A stretch of DNA of 64,000 bases from Nonomuraea sediminis (GCF_018531495.1 NZ_JAHDTI010000011.1:1-64000), one strand, 5' to 3'; counted from the stretch's first letter, positions 7,902-15,783 are shown. The notes: generated by a model from the sequence alone, not told the origin. Numbers and translations: made by a program.

Positions 7902-8821
7902 CGCACCGCTCCCTGCTTGGTGATCACAAAGTCGCGGCCCAGCTCGGCGTGGATGTCCACCAGCCGCCGGTCCACCGTCCGCAACTGCTCGACGATCGCG
8001 GCCAGGCCGGAGGTGCGCACGGCCTCGCTCGTCGAGCTCAACTGGGCGGACAGCTGCGCCACCTGGCCGTCGAACAGCGCGGCGGCGGCGGGCGCGGCGG
8101 GCTGCCGGTGACCCTCCAGGATGGCGAGCACGACCTCCTCCAGCTCGAGCAGTACCCGCTGCTCGCGGGCGTTGGTCCAGCTCAGCAGCAGATGTGCGAC
8201 GACCGTGGCGCCCAGCGCGAACAGCGTCACGGTGAACGCCGCCGACAGCGGCGTGATCACCTGCGAGGTGAGCACCCGCTGCAGGTCGGTGAACGTGCTC
8301 GAGGTGCTGATGGCCTGGCTGAGCTGCCCGACGGCCCTGGCCATCTCGGCCGCCGTGCCCAGGAACCCGAGCGCGGGCAGCGCCCACACCAGCGCCCTGG
8401 CAGGCGCGTAGGACACGTCGGTGCGGGCGTGGTCCAGCTCGGACCGGGCGGCCGCGGCGGCGCCGTCGCCGAGCGCGGACAGCCGCTCGGCCACCCGCCC
8501 GCTGATCTGGGCGGAACGCCGCAGGTAGGACACCTCGTCCTGGATGCTGCGCGCGGCGGCCCGGCCATCGGTCCGCAGCCCGCGGATCTGGACGAGCGAG
8601 GCCCGCTCGCCGGTCGCTGAGCCCAGCCTGGCCAGGCAGAAGCAGGCCACCCAGAGGGTCGCGGTCAGGATCAGCGTGGCGATCGTGCCCGCGGCGCCGC
8701 CGCGCTGGAGCAGGTCGCCCACGAACGGTATCCAGTGGAACAGCCCGAGCGGGACCGCCACCGCCACGACGGCCACGGCGATCACGCCGGAGACGGCGAA
8801 GGCACGGGAAGTACGGGTCAT
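7898..8821 (-). CDS. MotA/TolQ/ExbB-like proton-channel protein
   Basis: A 307-residue membrane protein with two N-terminal helices (about 8-30 and 44-65) and a long charged, coiled-coil-like cytoplasmic stretch (about 70-140). The conserved pair of MotA/TolQ/ExbB helices follows: ALPALGFLGTAAEM (about 147-160) and the Thr/Ala-rich segment PLSAAFTVTLFALGATVVAH (about 191-210). The cytoplasmic tail is about 90 residues. Such proteins form proton-driven stator pentamers with ExbD/MotB partners, and the next gene encodes an ExbD-like anchor. It starts in an ATGA overlap with the cyclase gene and has an AGGAG site 8 nt upstream. No Tol, Ton or flagellar genes are nearby, so the complex probably serves this operon only. 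Confidence 0.86.
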   Translation of the reverse strand: MTRTSRAFAVSGVIAVAVVAVAVPLGLFHWIPFVGDLLQRGGAAGTIATLILTATLWVACFCLARLGSATGERASLVQIRGLRTDGRAAARSIQDEVSYLRRSAQISGRVAERLSALGDGAAAAARSELDHARTDVSYAPARALVWALPALGFLGTAAEMARAVGQLSQAISTSSTFTDLQRVLTSQVITPLSAAFTVTLFALGATVVAHLLLSWTNAREQRVLLELEEVVLAILEGHRQPAAPAAAALFDGQVAQLSAQLSSTSEAVRTSGLAAIVEQLRTVDRRLVDIHAELGRDFVITKQGAVR

Positions 8822-10350
8822 GGTTGGATCTCCTGGGGAGAGGTCTCGGTGTGCTGGGGGTCGTGGAACTCCACCGACCAGTGCCGGGGGAGCCCGTCGT
8901 CGCCGGGCCGGACGCGCAGGCGGATCACGTCGCCGTGGCGCAGCTGGGCGCGCTCCTCGACAGGCTCGGGTTCGGCCGAGCCGCGGCGGAGCAGCCAGGG
9001 GGCGTTCTTGCCGCGCCGCTCAAGCCACCACCTGCCCTCGCGGGATCGCAGGCGGCAGTGGTCGCGGCTGACCCAGTCGGAGTCGACGGCGATGTCGGGA
9101 TGCGCGACCGCCTGGTCGGGACGGCCCACGGTCACCTCGTCGCGGCCGCCGAGCGAGAGCGGGTAGCCCTCGCCGTCGGGCCCGTGCACGCGCAGGAACA
9201 GCGTGCCGCGCGGCTCCCTCCTGCCCGGCGGCTCCGTCAGCTCGATCGAGTACGACTCGAGCAGCGCCCGGCACTCGCGCCACAGCTCCGCCCGTACGGT
9301 GACCACCAGGTAGGCGCCCACGTCGATGAGCCGGGCCACGTGGGTGCGCAGGTCCTCGGCGAAGGCCGAGTCGGCGTGGTCGGTGGCGGGGGAGTTGAGG
9401 TTGAGCAGGTAGCCGCATCCCGGTTCCAGTGGCAGGTTCGCCACGGCGGGCCGCTGCCAGCGTTTGACCACCTCCAGGACGCTGACGCCCGTCTCGTCGG
9501 ACAGGCCGTCGAGCAGGCGCAGCCCGGTCGCGCGCGATCCTCCCGGCAGGACGGCCAGGTGGCGGGCCTGGAGCAGTTCCACGGCCTTGGCCACGCCGAG
9601 CTGCCGCTCGTCCCTGGCGGTCGCCAGCTCTCCGCGCGGCACCGGCACGGCTCCGTGGCCGCGGCCGCCCGCCGTACCCGCGTCCTGGTCACGGTCGGCC
9701 GTCGCCGGAACCTCGACCAGCCCGCCGCGCAGAGCGGCGCCCGAGGGGACAGGGACGTACAGCCAGGCCTCCTCGTCGAAGTGCTTGACCTGGGCCCGCA
9801 CCGGCGTCAGCTCGCCGTGCCGCAGCGCGGTGTACCCGGCCTCCACCACGTCGGCGTAGACCCGGCGCGACACGATCGCCGCCACCAGCGTGACCTCGGG
9901 ATCGGTCCTGGCCAGCGCCTCCCTGACGGGGGCGCTGTCCAGCAGCCGGTGCACGTCGTTCATCGCCTTGCCCACCCCGTCGCCCAGCGCGTCGCCCCCG
10001 CTGTCGGGCAGGGCGCCCAGATGCACGGCCACGCGCATCCGCAGCCGCGGCGGCTCGCGCTCCTCGAGCACCCGCTGCAGCAAGGGCAGGAAGGGATGCA
10101 GCACCTTGGGCAGCAGCTCGGGCGGCAGCCCGAACACGTATCCGTCCCCGGCGTCCTGCGGGAAGCGCCGCTGCGCCCAGTCGAGCCCGGCCAGCCGCAT
10201 CGCGTCCTCGAGCACCCGAGGCACGGCCTCGCTCAGGACGGGAAGCCGGCTGCTGGGGTGCGTGGAGAACCGTTCGAGGTCCACGGCCACCAACGCCCGG
10301 TAGGGCGGCAGATCACGGCTGAACCGCGGCCCTGGTGCGGATTCGCTCAT
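8818..10350 (-). CDS. Class III nucleotide cyclase - degenerate P-loop - FHA protein
   Basis: The 510-residue first gene of the operon. Residues 15-200 form a class III cyclase domain. Metal-binding Asp candidates are Asp24 (VAVDLERF) and Asp69 (QDAGDGYVFG); MRVAVHLG is the central strand; NDVHR (Asn131, Arg135) matches the catalytic N-x3-R. The Lys that selects adenine appears to be Gln65, while Asp124 is kept, so the base need not be adenine. Residues about 245-380 resemble a STAND-like P-loop NTPase with a degenerate loop (LPGGSRATGLRLL, no Lys). Residues 404-480 are an FHA domain: EVTVGR, VSRDHCRL, LRHGDVIRL. The ATG at 10350 has GGGGAGG 6 nt upstream; a longer in-frame start at 10470 looks unlikely. 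Confidence 0.8.
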   Translation of the reverse strand: MSESAPGPRFSRDLPPYRALVAVDLERFSTHPSSRLPVLSEAVPRVLEDAMRLAGLDWAQRRFPQDAGDGYVFGLPPELLPKVLHPFLPLLQRVLEEREPPRLRMRVAVHLGALPDSGGDALGDGVGKAMNDVHRLLDSAPVREALARTDPEVTLVAAIVSRRVYADVVEAGYTALRHGELTPVRAQVKHFDEEAWLYVPVPSGAALRGGLVEVPATADRDQDAGTAGGRGHGAVPVPRGELATARDERQLGVAKAVELLQARHLAVLPGGSRATGLRLLDGLSDETGVSVLEVVKRWQRPAVANLPLEPGCGYLLNLNSPATDHADSAFAEDLRTHVARLIDVGAYLVVTVRAELWRECRALLESYSIELTEPPGRREPRGTLFLRVHGPDGEGYPLSLGGRDEVTVGRPDQAVAHPDIAVDSDWVSRDHCRLRSREGRWWLERRGKNAPWLLRRGSAEPEPVEERAQLRHGDVIRLRVRPGDDGLPRHWSVEFHDPQHTETSPQEIQP

Positions 10351-10482
10351 CTCACGCCTCCCCGACGCTCTGCCTGCACGCCCAACAGTGCTGCGCCCCC
10401 TCCCGCGCGAATGCCCACCCGTGTGCACAGCGCCTGTGATCTGCGCCTCGCTCATCCGGCCTGCGGACATGGTCGTGCACGG
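10351..10482. other. Upstream region of the cyclase operon
   Basis: These 132 bp between the Crp-gene terminator and the cyclase start should hold the operon promoter. I see no clear -35/-10 pair. A perfect 8-bp palindrome TGTGCACA (10422-10429) lies close to a TGTGATCT half-site (10435-10442) like the left half of a Crp box. The right half is not conserved. Confidence 0.35.
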
Positions 10483-10502
10483 CGCCGGGACCTCTCCCGG
10501 CG
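10483..10502 (-). terminator. Hairpin directly after the Crp-family gene
   Basis: Perfect 8-bp arms (CGCCGGGA / TCCCGGCG) with a 4-base loop end at the base next to the Crp-gene stop codon. This should stop minus-strand transcription, so the downstream cyclase operon probably has its own promoter. Confidence 0.7.
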
Positions 10503-11177
10503 TCAGGAAGCGGGGAAGTCATCGGTGGCGCAGGCCCGCAGCAGGGCGAGGTCCTTGATCGTGATGCGGTTCCTGGTCGTGTCGACGGCGCCGAGGCGGC
10601 GCAACCGGGCGAGCACCTGGCCCACCGCGTTGCGCGAGGCGCGGATCATGCGCCCGAACTCCTCCTGCGAGATGCCCGCGTCCACCACCGCGCCGCCCGT
10701 CCCGTCGGGCTCGGCCACCCGCAGCAGCGCATGGCAGAGCCGCCGGGAAAGCGGAAGCGCGGTGAGTTCGGCCCGATATCGTTCCGCCTCGTGCAGCCGA
10801 TCGAGCGTGTGTCGAATAATCAACATTGAAAGGCTGTTTTTCGCGACAAATCGTTCAAAAGCGGGTCCTGGGATGATATGGACCTGGCACGGGTCGACGC
10901 AGGTCACCGTGGCCGACCGCCCGCCCCCGCGCAGCACCGCGATGTCGCCCAGCACCTCGCCCGGATGCCGCACGGCGATCGTCAGGTCGATCCCGTCCGG
11001 CTCCACCTGGGACACCTTCACCCTGCCGTCGACCAGGGCGAGCACGTGGTCGGCCGGATCGCCCTGACGCATCAGCACCCGCCCGGCCTCGCGATGCCCG
11101 AGCGGCCCCTGGCTGCGCAGCTCCTGCCACACGGGCGGCGGCATCAGCCCGCCCAGTCCCGTGAGCCGGATCGGCAT
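10503..11177 (-). CDS. Crp/Fnr-family cyclic-nucleotide-binding regulator
   Basis: A 224-residue Crp-type regulator. Residues about 18-125 form a cyclic-nucleotide-binding beta barrel whose phosphate-binding cassette reads GDIAVLRGGGRSATV, keeping the Arg-Ser pair but with Asp for the usual Glu. A dimer helix follows, then a winged HTH at about 150-215 (ISQEEFGRMIRASRNAVGQVLARL). The ATG at 11177 has an AAAGGAG site at good spacing. It lies just upstream of the cyclase operon on the same strand, so it could sense that operon's product, although a terminator separates them. A dyad 22 bp upstream of the start codon suggests autoregulation. Confidence 0.9.
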   Translation of the reverse strand: MPIRLTGLGGLMPPPVWQELRSQGPLGHREAGRVLMRQGDPADHVLALVDGRVKVSQVEPDGIDLTIAVRHPGEVLGDIAVLRGGGRSATVTCVDPCQVHIIPGPAFERFVAKNSLSMLIIRHTLDRLHEAERYRAELTALPLSRRLCHALLRVAEPDGTGGAVVDAGISQEEFGRMIRASRNAVGQVLARLRRLGAVDTTRNRITIKDLALLRACATDDFPAS

Positions 11178-11198
11178 GCCGCTCCTTTACTGGATCGC

Positions 11199-11223
11199 TG
11201 ACCAATTCCGCTCAGAATTGTCA
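11199..11223. promoter_or_regulatory. Candidate operator of the Crp-family gene
   Basis: CAATTC (11203-11208), a 6-bp spacer and GAATTG (11215-11220) form a perfect dyad. It extends imperfectly to TGAC...GTCA at the outer edges, 22 bp upstream of the Crp-family start. The 6-bp spacer and overall length suit a Crp-family site. The rest of the intergenic region (11224-11379) is AT-rich and carries more AATTCC half-sites at 11267, 11284 and 11303. Confidence 0.55.
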
Positions 11224-11379
11224 CACGCAAAGCCGGGGCCGCGACAGGATAACGAGACATCCATCGAATTCCCATCGAGCAACAATTCCCCCTAAACCCC
11301 GAAATTCCACATATAACCCCGCATGCATGTGTAACTTGATGTGTTCTGTCAATAACCTCTAGTGACGATGGGGGGCGGC

Positions 11380-12321
11380 ATGCGGAGGAGGGACTTCCTG
11401 GCGCTGGGCCTGGGCGCCGCCGCCTGCCTGGCCGGCTGCGCCACCGCCCAGAGCGGTACGGCGAGCGGCGCGTTCTCCGTCGTCGCGGGCGGCGAGAGCT
11501 GGGCCCCCGTGGCCGCGTGCCTGATCCAGGCCGCCCGCCGCGCCGGATACCCGGTGGCCGCCCAGGGAGCCGCGACCGCGATCACCGTCACCGGGCTGAC
11601 CGCGCTGGCGGCCGGCGAGCTGCACCGGGGGCTGGCCACGATCGACACCGCCACCCCGCTGGCCAGGCTCACCGGCGACGTCGAGGTCGTGGTGGTGCCC
11701 TCGAACTCCCGCTACCGCGAGTTCGGCGACCTGGCCGAGCAGCTGATCGCCGAGCCGGAGCTGACGCCGGTGGCGGGCGGCCCGCTCGGCGGGCCCGACC
11801 ACCTGCTGTTCGGGCTGATCGCCAAGGGGCTCGGCGCCGACACCCGGCAACTGGACTACACCGGCTACCCGGGGGGTGAGGAGGCGGGCGCCGCGCTGCT
11901 TGGCGGTAAGGTGGCGGCCGCGGCCGGAACGCTGGCCGAGTGGCGGCCGCGCATCGACCAGGAGCGGGTCAGGGTGCTCGCCGTCTCCTCGGCGCACCGG
12001 GTCGACGAGGTGGACGCGCCCAGCCTGCTCGAATGCGGGGTGCGGGTCGACTTCGCCAACTGGTGCGCCGCGATTGGCCCGCCGCGTATGGCGGAGGGCG
12101 CCAGGGTCCTGGCGCTGCGGATGTGCGACGACGTGAGCGCCTCGGCGACGTGGCTGGAGGCCTGCCGTACCGGGGGCTGGAGGCCGCTGCCGCTGAGCGG
12201 CGGCGACTTCGCGGCGTGGCTGGCCTCGGAGATCGACCGCACCCGCGCCGTGCTCGGTGATCTGGGCCTTCTCGACACGACGAACACAACATGCTGGGGT
12301 AGTTGCGGGAACGGCCACTAG
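11380..12321 (+). CDS. TctC/Bug-type periplasmic-binding lipoprotein, orphan
   Basis: A 313-residue secreted binding protein resembling tripartite tricarboxylate transporter receptors (TctC). The N-terminus MRRRDFLALGLG suggests a TAT signal and LAAACLAGC a lipobox. The body has the family's two-lobe pattern (GGPLGGPDHLLFGLIAKGLG, then DYTGYPGGEEAGAALLGGKV). I chose ATG 11380 because the signal peptide begins there; GTG 11362 and ATG 11368 are in frame. No TctA/TctB membrane genes are nearby, so it is an orphan receptor or part of a split transporter. It is divergent from the Crp-family gene. The cobalamin riboswitch follows within 20 bp, but belongs to nrdA. Confidence 0.82.
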   Translation: MRRRDFLALGLGAAACLAGCATAQSGTASGAFSVVAGGESWAPVAACLIQAARRAGYPVAAQGAATAITVTGLTALAAGELHRGLATIDTATPLARLTGDVEVVVVPSNSRYREFGDLAEQLIAEPELTPVAGGPLGGPDHLLFGLIAKGLGADTRQLDYTGYPGGEEAGAALLGGKVAAAAGTLAEWRPRIDQERVRVLAVSSAHRVDEVDAPSLLECGVRVDFANWCAAIGPPRMAEGARVLALRMCDDVSASATWLEACRTGGWRPLPLSGGDFAAWLASEIDRTRAVLGDLGLLDTTNTTCWGSCGNGH

Positions 12322-12338
12322 ATGTAGGATCCCTCCTG

Positions 12339-12506
12339 TCGCTGGTTCGCCCGAGAGGGCGGAGTGAAAGGGAACCCGGTGCGATTCCGGGGCTGCCCCG
12401 CAGCGGTGAGCGGGAACGACCGCCGTCACAAGCACTGGAGTGAGCTCTGGGAAGCGACGGCCAGTAGGAATGACCATGCCCGCGAGCCCGAAGACCTGCC
12501 CGCGAC
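12339..12506 (+). promoter_or_regulatory. Cobalamin (B12) riboswitch aptamer
   Basis: The leader shows the class I cobalamin signatures in order: AAAGGGAACCCGGTGCGATT, CCGGGGCTGCCCCGCAGCGG, the B12-box-like AGCACTGG, GGGAAGCGACGGCCAGTAGG and GAGCCCGAAGACCTGCC. Outer strands GTCGC (12339-12343) and GCGAC (12502-12506) close helix P1. Binding of adenosylcobalamin should repress the class I reductase genes downstream, as known for nrdABS in Streptomyces, where the B12-dependent class II enzyme takes over. Confidence 0.95.
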
Positions 12507-12571
12507 GTAGTTGTCCAGGGCCTCGCGGGAGGGCCCGGGGGCGTCGCGGCAGGGCTACCCCTGTGCCGCCG

Positions 12572-12613
12572 TGCTCTCGTGCGCTCTCGCGGTGATCGTT
12601 CACGAGGAGAGCA
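12572..12613 (+). promoter_or_regulatory. Ribosome-binding-site-sequestering hairpin of nrdA
   Basis: TGCTCT-CGTG (12572-12581) can pair with CACG...AGAGCA (12601-12604 and 12608-12613), bulging AGG (12605-12607). The paired strand holds the GAGGAGA ribosome binding site immediately before the TTG start at 12615. This is a plausible off-state of the riboswitch acting on translation. A second GC hairpin near 12518-12536 could act in transcription. Confidence 0.55.
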
Positions 12614-12614
12614 G

Positions 12615-14777
12615 TTGACGCAGATCGTTGAGGTGGATCGGCGGCTGGCCATCGAGGAGGCGGCAGCCAAGGTGATCGCCGACCCGGCGAACTCCAGGGT
12701 GGCCGCCCGGTTGCTCGCCGAGGAGATCGCGGAGGAGGCCGGGGTGGCCTCGTTCTCCGAGTCGATCGCGGCGACCCACGCGGCGGGGTTGATCCAGGAC
12801 GCGCTGGCCGCCTTCGTCGCCACCCACGCGGCCGAGCTTGACGCGCTGATCTCGGCCGAGGCCGACGACCGGTTCGAGTACTTCGGGTTGCGCACCGTCT
12901 ACGACCGCTACCTGCTGCGCCACCCCGAGACGCGCAAGGTGCTCGAGCGGCCGCAGCATTTCCTCCTGCGGGTGGCCTGCGGGCTTTCCGAGACCGTCGC
13001 CGAGGCCGCGGAGCTGTACGCGCTGATGTCGACGCTGTCCTACCTGCCCTCCTCGCCCACGCTGTTCAACTCCGGCGCGCGCAGGCCGCAGCTGTCGTCC
13101 TGCTTCCTGCTCGACTCGCCGCGCGACGAGCTCGAGTCGATCTACGACCGCTACGGCCAGGTGGCCAGGCTCTCCAAGTACGCCGGGGGGATCGGGATCT
13201 CCTGGACCAGGGTCCGCTCGCGCGGCTCGCTGATCCGCGGCACCAACGGCCACTCCAACGGCATCGTGCCGTGGCTGCGCACGCTCGACTCCTCGGTGGC
13301 CGCCGTCAACCAGGGCGGCAGGCGCAAGGGCGCGGCCTGCGTCTACCTGGAGACCTGGCACGCCGACATCGAGGAGTTCCTCGAGCTGCGCGACAACACC
13401 GGCGAGGAGGCCCGCCGTACGCACAACCTGAACCTGGCCAACTGGGTGCCCGACGAGTTCATGCGCCGCGTCGAGGCCGACGAGCCGTGGTCGCTGTTCG
13501 ACCCCAAGACCGTCCCCGACCTGACCGACCTGTACGGCGAGGCCTTCACGGCCGCCTACCGCGCCTACGAGGCGGAGGGCCGCCACGTCCGGCAGATCCC
13601 CGCGCGCACCCTGTACGGCCGGATGATGCGGACCCTGGCGCAGACCGGCAACGGCTGGATGACGTTCAAGGACGCCGCCAACCGCACCTCCAACCAGACC
13701 GCCCGCCCCGAGAACGTCATCCACCTGTCGAACCTGTGCACCGAGATCCTCGAGGTCACCAGCGACGGCGAGACCGCGGTGTGCAACCTGGGCTCGATCA
13801 ACCTGGCCGCGCACCTGGACGAGGGCGGCCTGGACTGGGCGCGGCTCGGCCGGACCGTCAGGACCGCGGTGCGCTTCCTGGACAGGACGATCGACCTGGG
13901 CTTCTACCCCACGCCCGAGGCGCGGGCGGCCAACCTGCGCTGGCGGCCCATCGGGCTGGGCCTGATGGGGCTGGCGGACGTGTTCTTCACGCTGCGGCTG
14001 CCCTTCGACTCGCCCGAGGCCCTGGCGCTGTCGACCAGGATCGCCGAGGAGATCGCGCTGGCCGCCTACGACACCTCGGCCGACCTGGCGGCCGAGCGCG
14101 GACGGCACCCCTCCTACGCCGACACGCGGGCCTTCGACGGCGTCCTGCATCCCGACCACTACGGCGCGGCGGACGGCCCGCGCTGGGACGCGGTCAGGGC
14201 CAAGATCGCCGCCAACGGGCTGCGCAACTCCCTGATGATCGCCGTCGCTCCCACGGCCACCATCGCCTCGATCGCGGGCTGCTACGAGTGCATCGAACCC
14301 CAGGTGTCCAACGTCTTCAAGCGTGAGACGCTGTCGGGCGAGTTCCTCCAGGTCAACCGGTACCTGGTGGCCGACCTGCAGGCCCGTGGCCTGTGGACGC
14401 AGCGGATGCGGGACGACATCAAGCGCGCCGACGGGTCCGTGCAGGACGTCCCCGGCATCCCCGCCGACCTCAGGACGCTCTACCGCACGGCCTGGGAACT
14501 GCCGCAGAAGGCGCTGATCGACCTGGCCGCGGCGCGCCAGCCGTACATCGACCAGGGACAGTCGCTGAACCTGTTCATGGCCAGCCCCACCATCGGCAAG
14601 CTGTCGTCGATGTACGCCTACGCGTGGAAGCAGGGCCTGAAGACCACCTACTACCTGCGCTCCCGCCCGGCGACCCGGATCGCCCAGACCACGGTCACCA
14701 CCACCGCCGCCACCACTGCGGCCGAGGCGATCGCCTGCTCCCTTGAGAACCCCGAGACCTGCGAGGCGTGTCAGTAA
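12615..14777 (+). CDS. nrdA: Class Ia ribonucleoside-diphosphate reductase, alpha subunit
   Basis: Reduces ribonucleotides to deoxyribonucleotides with the NrdB radical subunit. The 720-residue protein has SSCFLL (Cys163), NLCTEI with Cys375 as thiyl-radical site, AVCNLGS (Cys390), PTATIASIAG, TTYYLRS and the C-terminal redox pair in ETCEACQ (Cys716/Cys719). It begins almost directly with the helical linker that follows the ATP cone in E. coli NrdA, so the allosteric on/off cone appears missing. I chose TTG at 12615 because GAGGAGA precedes it; an in-frame GTG at 12579 lacks a site. It is controlled by the cobalamin riboswitch and overlaps nrdB by 1 nt. Confidence 0.95.
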   Translation: MTQIVEVDRRLAIEEAAAKVIADPANSRVAARLLAEEIAEEAGVASFSESIAATHAAGLIQDALAAFVATHAAELDALISAEADDRFEYFGLRTVYDRYLLRHPETRKVLERPQHFLLRVACGLSETVAEAAELYALMSTLSYLPSSPTLFNSGARRPQLSSCFLLDSPRDELESIYDRYGQVARLSKYAGGIGISWTRVRSRGSLIRGTNGHSNGIVPWLRTLDSSVAAVNQGGRRKGAACVYLETWHADIEEFLELRDNTGEEARRTHNLNLANWVPDEFMRRVEADEPWSLFDPKTVPDLTDLYGEAFTAAYRAYEAEGRHVRQIPARTLYGRMMRTLAQTGNGWMTFKDAANRTSNQTARPENVIHLSNLCTEILEVTSDGETAVCNLGSINLAAHLDEGGLDWARLGRTVRTAVRFLDRTIDLGFYPTPEARAANLRWRPIGLGLMGLADVFFTLRLPFDSPEALALSTRIAEEIALAAYDTSADLAAERGRHPSYADTRAFDGVLHPDHYGAADGPRWDAVRAKIAANGLRNSLMIAVAPTATIASIAGCYECIEPQVSNVFKRETLSGEFLQVNRYLVADLQARGLWTQRMRDDIKRADGSVQDVPGIPADLRTLYRTAWELPQKALIDLAAARQPYIDQGQSLNLFMASPTIGKLSSMYAYAWKQGLKTTYYLRSRPATRIAQTTVTTTAATTAAEAIACSLENPETCEACQ

Positions 14778-15772
14778 TGCTTTTGGACCCTGGGATGGAC
14801 CTGACGCTCCGCCCGATGCGGTATCCGGACTTCTACGAGCGCTACCGCGCCGCGATCAGGAACACCTGGACGGTCGAGGAGGTGGACCTGCACACCGACC
14901 TGGCCGACCTGGCCAAGATGACGCCGCAGGAACGCCACCTGATCAACCGCCTCGTCGCCTTCTTCGCCACCGGCGACTCCATCGTGGCCAACAACCTGGT
15001 GCTCAACCTCTACCAGCACGTCAACGCCCCCGAAGCGCGGCTGTACCTGTCCAGGCAGCTGTTCGAGGAAGCCGTGCACGTGCAGTTCTACCTGACGCTG
15101 CTCGACACCTACCTGCCCGACCCCGACGAGCGGGTCAAGGCCTTCGCCGCGGTCGAGCACATCCCCTCGATCCGCGACAAGGCCGAGTTCTGCTTCAAGT
15201 GGATCGACTCGCTCGGCGCCCTGAACCGGCTCGAGACCAGGGACGACAGGCGGACCTTCCTGCTCAACCTGATCTGCTTCGCCGCCTGCATCGAGGGCCT
15301 GTTCTTCTACGGCGCCTTCGCCTACGTGTACTGGTTCCGCTCGCGTGGCCTGCTGAGCGGGCTGGCCACCGGGACGAACTGGGTGTTCCGCGACGAGTCC
15401 ATGCACATGGAGTTCGCCTTCAGCGTCGTCGACACCGTGCGCGCGGAGGAGCCGGCGCTGTTCGACGCCGACCTGGAGAAGCAGGTCGTCGAGATGCTGG
15501 AGGAGGCGGTCGCGGCCGAGCTGGCCTTCGCCCGCGACCTGTGCGGCGACGGCATGCCCGGCATGAGCGCCGCCCAGATGCGCCAGTACCTGGAGTACGT
15601 CGCGGACCAGCGCCTGGCCAGGCTCGGATTCGCGCGCAGGTACGGCACGGCCAACCCGTTCGGCTTCATGGAACTCCAGGACGTGCAGGAGCTGGCCAAT
15701 TTCTTCGAACGGCGTGTCTCTGCGTATCAGGTGGCAGTTGAGGGCAATGTGACCTTTGACGAGACCTTTTAA
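14777..15772 (+). CDS. nrdB: Class Ia ribonucleoside-diphosphate reductase, beta subunit
   Basis: The 331-residue radical-generating subunit of ribonucleotide reductase. Metal ligands align as Asp67 (GDSIVANNL), Glu98 and His101 (EEAVH), Glu173 (CIEGLF), Glu207 and His210 (RDESMH). Tyr105, four residues after His101, is the radical tyrosine position of class Ia enzymes. The ATG start overlaps the nrdA stop as TAATG, so translation is coupled. An in-frame GTG 9 nt upstream is possible. The Streptomyces-type third gene nrdS is not present here. Confidence 0.96.
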   Translation: MLLDPGMDLTLRPMRYPDFYERYRAAIRNTWTVEEVDLHTDLADLAKMTPQERHLINRLVAFFATGDSIVANNLVLNLYQHVNAPEARLYLSRQLFEEAVHVQFYLTLLDTYLPDPDERVKAFAAVEHIPSIRDKAEFCFKWIDSLGALNRLETRDDRRTFLLNLICFAACIEGLFFYGAFAYVYWFRSRGLLSGLATGTNWVFRDESMHMEFAFSVVDTVRAEEPALFDADLEKQVVEMLEEAVAAELAFARDLCGDGMPGMSAAQMRQYLEYVADQRLARLGFARRYGTANPFGFMELQDVQELANFFERRVSAYQVAVEGNVTFDETF

Positions 15773-15783
15773 CCATTGGGGGC

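Noticed and set aside
4914-10350. Considered a Zorya or CBASS defence system
   Set aside because: There is a MotA-like gene but no OmpA-type ZorB, no ZorC/ZorD or nuclease, and no CD-NTase fold. The cyclase is class III, which points to Pycsar instead.
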